A stretch of DNA of 64,000 nucleotides, taken from Oscillospiraceae bacterium. Lineage in GTDB: Bacteria > Bacillota > Clostridia > Oscillospirales > Oscillospiraceae. Within the stretch, counting starts at the first letter, position 1; every line of letters begins with the position of its first letter. Where the stretch lies: assembly GCA_018385135.1 (NCBI GenBank), contig JAHAWY010000050.1, positions 1 to 64,000 on the forward strand, given 5' to 3'. The translations under genes and the position numbers were made by a program. Of this stretch, positions 59,449-64,000 are shown in pieces. The notes under the pieces are model-generated. The model searched no databases. It was not told the DNA's origin and saw only the letters and a program-made list of their open reading frames with translations.

Positions 59449-60590
59449 GGGTGAAAATCCTCCGGTGGCGTCTTGCGTACGCCGAAGCCGTAGGCAATGG
59501 CGTCGGCGGTGCGCTCGCAGGCATGTCCGTCGCCATAGGGGTTTACGGCGCGTGCCATTTTGTCATATGAAGCGGAGTCTGTCAAAAGCTCACTTGCAAG
59601 GCGGAAGATATTCTCCTCGTCAACACCGGCAAGAGCTACCGTTCCCGCCGCAACGGCTTCAGGGCGCTCGGTTTCACGGCGCAGAACCAAGACCGGCTTG
59701 CCCAGTGCGGGAGCTTCCTCCTGAATTCCGCCGCTGTCTGTCATAACGAAAAAGCTTTTTGAGATCAGGCGGTGCATCTCCATTGCGTCAAGCGGCTCGA
59801 TAAGGTGGATATTTGCCTTGCCGCTTAGATATTTTCGCGCTGTCTCGCGCACATAGGGGCTTAAATGGACGGGATATACAATGTCCACATTGTCAAAGCT
59901 CGACGCTATTCGGACAACGGCGCGGAAAATGCTTTCCATCGGCTCGCCGTAGTTTTCGCGGCGGTGGCAGGTAAGGGTGATTACGCGGCGCTTATCGAAA
60001 ACGAGCTTCTTGAGCGTTTCGTCCTTGAAGCTGCCGTCGCCGATTGTGCAGCGCATTGCGTCTATAACGGTATTGCCCGTGATAAAAATATTATCTGTTA
60101 TGCGCTCGCTGCGAAGATTTGCGGCGTTTTGCGCGGTGGGGGCAAAATGATATGCCGCCAAGCGCCCGACCATGCAGCGGTTCATCTCCTCCGGAAAGGG
60201 AGAGTAGCGGTCAAAGGTGCGAAGCCCCGCCTCAACATGACCGACGGGTATGCGCTCATAAAAGGCGGCAAGAGCGCCTGCAAAGGTCGTTGTCGTGTCC
60301 CCATGGACAAGCACCAAATCGGGCTTTTCACTTTTCAAGACCTCGCCGAGACCGTTGAGTACACGGGAGGTTATGTCCGATAGAGTTTGAGCCGACTGCA
60401 TGATGTCCAAATCATAGTCGGGCTTTATGTCAAAGCAGGACAAAACGCCGTCAAGCATCTGACGATGCTGAGCGGTAACGCAAACTAAGCTTTCAAATTC
60501 GTGCCTTTTGCCAAGCTCAAGCACCAGCGGCGCCATTTTGATCGCCTCGGGTCTGGTGCCAAAAACGGACAAAACTTTAATCGGCTTCAT
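59445..60590 (-). CDS. wecB: UDP-N-acetylglucosamine 2-epimerase (non-hydrolysing)
   Basis: KVLSVFGTRPEAIKMAPLVLEL...VHGDTTTTFAGALAAFYERIPVGHVEAGLRTFDRYSPFPEEMNR...MTDSGGIQEEAPALGKPVLVLRRETERPE. Confidence 0.96.
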   Translation of the reverse strand: MKPIKVLSVFGTRPEAIKMAPLVLELGKRHEFESLVCVTAQHRQMLDGVLSCFDIKPDYDLDIMQSAQTLSDITSRVLNGLGEVLKSEKPDLVLVHGDTTTTFAGALAAFYERIPVGHVEAGLRTFDRYSPFPEEMNRCMVGRLAAYHFAPTAQNAANLRSERITDNIFITGNTVIDAMRCTIGDGSFKDETLKKLVFDKRRVITLTCHRRENYGEPMESIFRAVVRIASSFDNVDIVYPVHLSPYVRETARKYLSGKANIHLIEPLDAMEMHRLISKSFFVMTDSGGIQEEAPALGKPVLVLRRETERPEAVAAGTVALAGVDEENIFRLASELLTDSASYDKMARAVNPYGDGHACERTADAIAYGFGVRKTPPEDFHP

Positions 60591-61710
60591 GCTTTATCTC
60601 CTCGCTCTCGGCGCTTATGTCCGCCTTAGCCTCCGGCTTTGAAACGGCGGGTGCGTCGGGCGTTTTATTCTTGTGCAGCTTGCCGTAAACGAACGCCCAC
60701 ACAACAGCACAGATACAAAAGCCGAGGATGAGGATGAGCGCCTTTATTTCACCGCTGGTAGTGATAACAACGGCGGCAAGACCTAAAATTGCGCTGATGG
60801 AATAAAGTATGGCAACTGCCTGCTTCTGACTCAAACCCATGTCGATAAGGCGGTGGTGGAAATGACCTCTGTCCGGATGGAAGGGACTTTGCCCCTTGAG
60901 CATACGGCGGCAAAATGCGAAAATGGTGTCAAAAAGGGGAACTGCCAGTGCAAGCAAGGGCACGGCGAAGCTCACAACTGCGTAAAACTTGAATAGACCC
61001 ATAACAGACATTGTTGCCAGCACATAGCCGAGCAGCAGCGCGCCCGTGTCGCCCATGAAAATCTTCGCGGGGTTGAGGTTATAGGGCATAAAGCCGATGC
61101 AAGCGCCTGCAAGAGCCGCCAGAACCAGCGCAACAGGCGCATCGGCAACGAGCAGGGCGATGACCAGCATTGTTACGCTGCTTATCGTGGAAACGCCCAC
61201 GGCAAGACCGTCAAGACCGTCAATAAGGTTAACGGAGTTGGTGATGCCGACGATCCACAATATGGTAAACGGGATTGAAAGACCGCCGAGTATCCAGTAT
61301 TCCGAGCTGCTCCAGATGATGGGGTTTATAAGCACGTCAATGCGTATGCCGTGCAATACCGCAATAAGCGCCGCAAGGATTTGCAAAACCAGCTTTACCC
61401 ATGCGTTTAGCGAAACAACGTCGTCAACGGCTCCCGTTGCCACGATAATGACACAGCCGAGCAAAACGCCCTGTAGCTGGCGGTCAATATCAACAAAGAG
61501 CAGTACGCTCAAAAGAAAGCCGAGGAAAATTGCCAGACCGCCCATTCGGGGGATGGGGTGGTCGTGAACACGGCGTGCCTCGCCTGGAACATCCATAGCT
61601 CCGACCTTTTGCGCAAAGGATTTGACGATTGGAGTTGCGGAGAAGCTGATAATAAACGCAACTGCTATGGTGAGCAGCAGATGCACGGCAAGCTCTGAAC
61701 TTATAGGCAT
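60577..61710 (-). CDS. MraY/WecA/TagO-family undecaprenyl-phosphate GlcNAc-1-phosphate transferase
   Basis: VPGEARRVHDHPIPRMGGLAIFLGFLLSVLLF...NSVNLIDGLDGLAVGVSTISS...NPAKIFMGDTGALLLGYVL...DRGHFHHRLIDMGLSQKQAV. Confidence 0.93.
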   Translation of the reverse strand: MPISSELAVHLLLTIAVAFIISFSATPIVKSFAQKVGAMDVPGEARRVHDHPIPRMGGLAIFLGFLLSVLLFVDIDRQLQGVLLGCVIIVATGAVDDVVSLNAWVKLVLQILAALIAVLHGIRIDVLINPIIWSSSEYWILGGLSIPFTILWIVGITNSVNLIDGLDGLAVGVSTISSVTMLVIALLVADAPVALVLAALAGACIGFMPYNLNPAKIFMGDTGALLLGYVLATMSVMGLFKFYAVVSFAVPLLALAVPLFDTIFAFCRRMLKGQSPFHPDRGHFHHRLIDMGLSQKQAVAILYSISAILGLAAVVITTSGEIKALILILGFCICAVVWAFVYGKLHKNKTPDAPAVSKPEAKADISAESEEIKHEAD

Positions 61711-61761
61711 GACAGAAATTCCTTTCATCATTGGCAAAGCCGATGGTTAAAGCAAAATGCT

Positions 61762-62766
61762 TTATTTTGCGACAAAGCCAACCTTTTTATAGACCTTGCG
61801 CAGCGTTTTATTTGCGGCATAGGAGGCGCGCTCTGCGCCCTGCTTGTAAATGCCTTCAAGGTATGCCTTATCCGCCATGATGCGCTCTGCCTCCTCGCGG
61901 ATGGGACGCAGCATTTCCACAACGGCTTCGCCAACCTTGAGCTTAAAGTCTCCATAGCCCTTTCCGTCAAATTCGCGCTCGATCTCATCAAAGCCTGCGC
62001 CTGTTGCGACCGAGTAGATCTGCATGAGGTTTGACACGCCGGGCTTGCTTGCAACGTCGTATCGGACGGTGGTTTCGCTGTCTGTTACAGCGCGCTTGAA
62101 GCAGCGAAGGATATCCTCCGGCTTTTGCATAAGATAGATGCAGCCGCCGGGGTCTTTATCGGACTTGCTCATTTTGTTTTCGGGGGAGGTAAGGCTCATA
62201 ATGCGCGCGCCGACCTTGGGAATATAAGGCTCGGGAATGGTGAAAACATCGCCGTAGACGCCGTTGAAGCGGTTTGCAATATCCCGGCATAGCTCAACGT
62301 GTTGCTTTTGATCCTGACCCACGGGGACGAGGTCTGCCTGATACAGCAGAATGTCTGCCGCCATCAGCGCGGGATAGGTAAAAAGACCGGCGTTGATGTT
62401 TTCGGCGTTTTTGGAGCTTTTATCCTTGAACTGGGTCATTCTTGAAAGCTCGCCGAACATCGTGTAGCAGTTTAAAACCCAAGCCAGCTCCGCGTGCGCG
62501 GGAACATGGCTCTGGATGAAGATGGTGTTCTTTTCCGGGTCAAGACCGCAGGCAATGTACTGTGCAAGCTGCTCAAGAGTGCGCCGCCGCAGGTCTGCGG
62601 GGGTTTGGCGCACGGTTATGGCGTGCATATCAACAATGCAGTAGTAGCAGTTATAGTCCTTCTCCAGCTCCACCCAATTTTTGATGGCGCCGAGATATGA
62701 GCCCAGGGTAAGCTCGCCGGAGGGCTGAATGCCGCTGAATATCGTCTTTTTTACGTTTTCGTCCAT
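61762..62766 (-). CDS. trpS: Tryptophanyl-tRNA synthetase
   Basis: TIFSGIQPSGELTLGSYLGAIKNWVELEKDYNCYYCIVDMHAITV...LLYQADLVPVGQDQKQHVELCRDIANRFN...KMSKSDKDPGGCIYLM. Confidence 0.97.
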   Translation of the reverse strand: MDENVKKTIFSGIQPSGELTLGSYLGAIKNWVELEKDYNCYYCIVDMHAITVRQTPADLRRRTLEQLAQYIACGLDPEKNTIFIQSHVPAHAELAWVLNCYTMFGELSRMTQFKDKSSKNAENINAGLFTYPALMAADILLYQADLVPVGQDQKQHVELCRDIANRFNGVYGDVFTIPEPYIPKVGARIMSLTSPENKMSKSDKDPGGCIYLMQKPEDILRCFKRAVTDSETTVRYDVASKPGVSNLMQIYSVATGAGFDEIEREFDGKGYGDFKLKVGEAVVEMLRPIREEAERIMADKAYLEGIYKQGAERASYAANKTLRKVYKKVGFVAK

Positions 62767-62789
62767 TTTGTGATGCGTCCTTTATTGTT

Positions 62790-63983
62790 TTATAGTCCAA
62801 GCTCTTTTGCGAGCTTTTCAAAGCCGGGCAGAGAGCCGCGTATTGTATCGCTGCCGACGCAGTAGGCTATGCGTACATAGCCGGGGCAGGCAAAGGAGGC
62901 TCCGGGAACGACAAGTATGTTATATTTCTTCGCAAGCTGCGCAAACTCCTTGTCGTCGCACGGCGTTTTCATCCAGAGGTAAAATGTGCCCTGCGGATAA
63001 ACGCAGTCAAAGCCAAGTGCCGTAAGCCCATTGTAAAGAAGCTTGCGGTTTGTATCGTATGAAGCGATGTCTGTGCGTTCGTCCAGACATTTTGCAACTG
63101 CGAGCTGTATAAGCGACGGTGCGTTGACAAAGCCCAAAATGCGGTTTGAGATGCTTGCGGCGGAAAAAACAAGCTCGAAATCCTCCACCTCGGAGGGGAT
63201 GAGAAGGTAGCCGATGCGCTCACCCGGAAGGGAGAGCGATTTTGACCATGAATAGCCTACTATCGTGTTGCGGTAAAAACTAGGCAGCCAGGGAACAACT
63301 GCTCCGTCATAGCTCAGCTCCCTATATGGCTCGTCGGATATGATAAAGATAGGATGAGAGTATTCGCGCTGCTTTTCCTCCAAAACGGCGGCTAGCTTTT
63401 TAATCGTTTCCTCGGAGTAGATAACGCCGGTGGGATTGTTCGGAGAGTTGATGATAAGCGCTTTGGTTTTGGGACTTATCGCTTTGCGCAGAGCTTCAGC
63501 GTCAGGCTGAAAGTCCGAAGCGCCGGCGGGAACGATAACAAGCCTTCCGCCGTGATTAGCGATGTAGTTTCCGTATTCAAGAAAGAATGGGGCAAAGCAG
63601 ATAACCTCATCATCGGGGTCGAGCAGCGTTTGCAAGGCGCAGTTTAAGCCGCCCGCCGCGCCGACGGTCATAATTACATTTGCGCTCGAATAGCTCGTTT
63701 CAAAGCGCTTGTTCAAAGACTCCGCAACAGCCTGTCGGACATCGGGAAAGCCCGCGTTCGGCATATAGCCGTGAACGTAATTGACAGCTTCGTTTTCCAA
63801 AACCTCATGTATGGCGGAGCTTACCCTTTCCGGCGCGGGAAAGTAGGGATTTCCGATGCTGAAATCATAGACGTTTTCACGTCCGTAAAGTTTCGCAAGG
63901 CGGTTGCCCTCCTCAAACATTTCGCGCACCGCGCTGTTTTTCTGTGTAAGACCAAGCATCCGTTTAGAAATAGTGCTGCACAT
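62790..63983 (-). CDS. Pyridoxal-phosphate-dependent class I/II aminotransferase
   Basis: VYDFSIGNPYFPAPERV...ALIINSPNNPTGVIYSEETIKKLAAVL...ISDEPYRELSYDG...VGYSWSKSLSLPGERIGYLLIP. Confidence 0.93.
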   Translation of the reverse strand: MCSTISKRMLGLTQKNSAVREMFEEGNRLAKLYGRENVYDFSIGNPYFPAPERVSSAIHEVLENEAVNYVHGYMPNAGFPDVRQAVAESLNKRFETSYSSANVIMTVGAAGGLNCALQTLLDPDDEVICFAPFFLEYGNYIANHGGRLVIVPAGASDFQPDAEALRKAISPKTKALIINSPNNPTGVIYSEETIKKLAAVLEEKQREYSHPIFIISDEPYRELSYDGAVVPWLPSFYRNTIVGYSWSKSLSLPGERIGYLLIPSEVEDFELVFSAASISNRILGFVNAPSLIQLAVAKCLDERTDIASYDTNRKLLYNGLTALGFDCVYPQGTFYLWMKTPCDDKEFAQLAKKYNILVVPGASFACPGYVRIAYCVGSDTIRGSLPGFEKLAKELGL

Positions 63984-64000
63984 ATCTTTACCTCACAATA

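Noticed and set aside
62767-62790. T-box leader for trpS
   Set aside because: Only about 23 nt separate trpS from the upstream aminotransferase gene, so there is no room for a T-box.

Overview
This 64 kb window looks like a chromosomal segment of a Clostridia/Oscillospirales-type Firmicute. That placement is inferred from gene content and order; no search was run. The left edge holds the end of an integrated mobile element: a truncated Rep-like protein, an Xis-like HTH protein, and a tyrosine integrase split by one in-frame TGA. The element abuts the 3' end of an initiator tRNA-fMet gene. Between tRNA-fMet and tRNA-Arg(ACG) sits a two-gene AAA ATPase plus HNH (TIGR02646-like) module that I read as a Septu/PtuAB-type anti-phage system. 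The rest is mostly core genome: ymdB, an SbcDC/YhaON-like pair, aroC, CIRCE-groESL, rny, a peptide ABC transporter operon, a secreted neutral-ceramidase-like enzyme, and a full de novo purine operon. The purine operon uses a stand-alone AICAR transformylase and a PurO-type IMP cyclohydrolase instead of bifunctional PurH. After it come an AT-rich arsR/permease/thioredoxin cluster, a spoVB/mazG/hup/rqcP block, dacF, pgi, a PASTA protein, three small unknown proteins, and a wecB/tagO/trpS/aminotransferase block. The best items for a second look are the PtuAB-like locus, the split integrase, the neutral ceramidase, the PurO arrangement, the long structured rny leader, a decayed ORF near 50.4-50.8 kb, and the small-protein cluster at 57.8-58.7 kb. 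I did not find a clearly new multi-gene system. All family calls are from recognising motifs in the translations.
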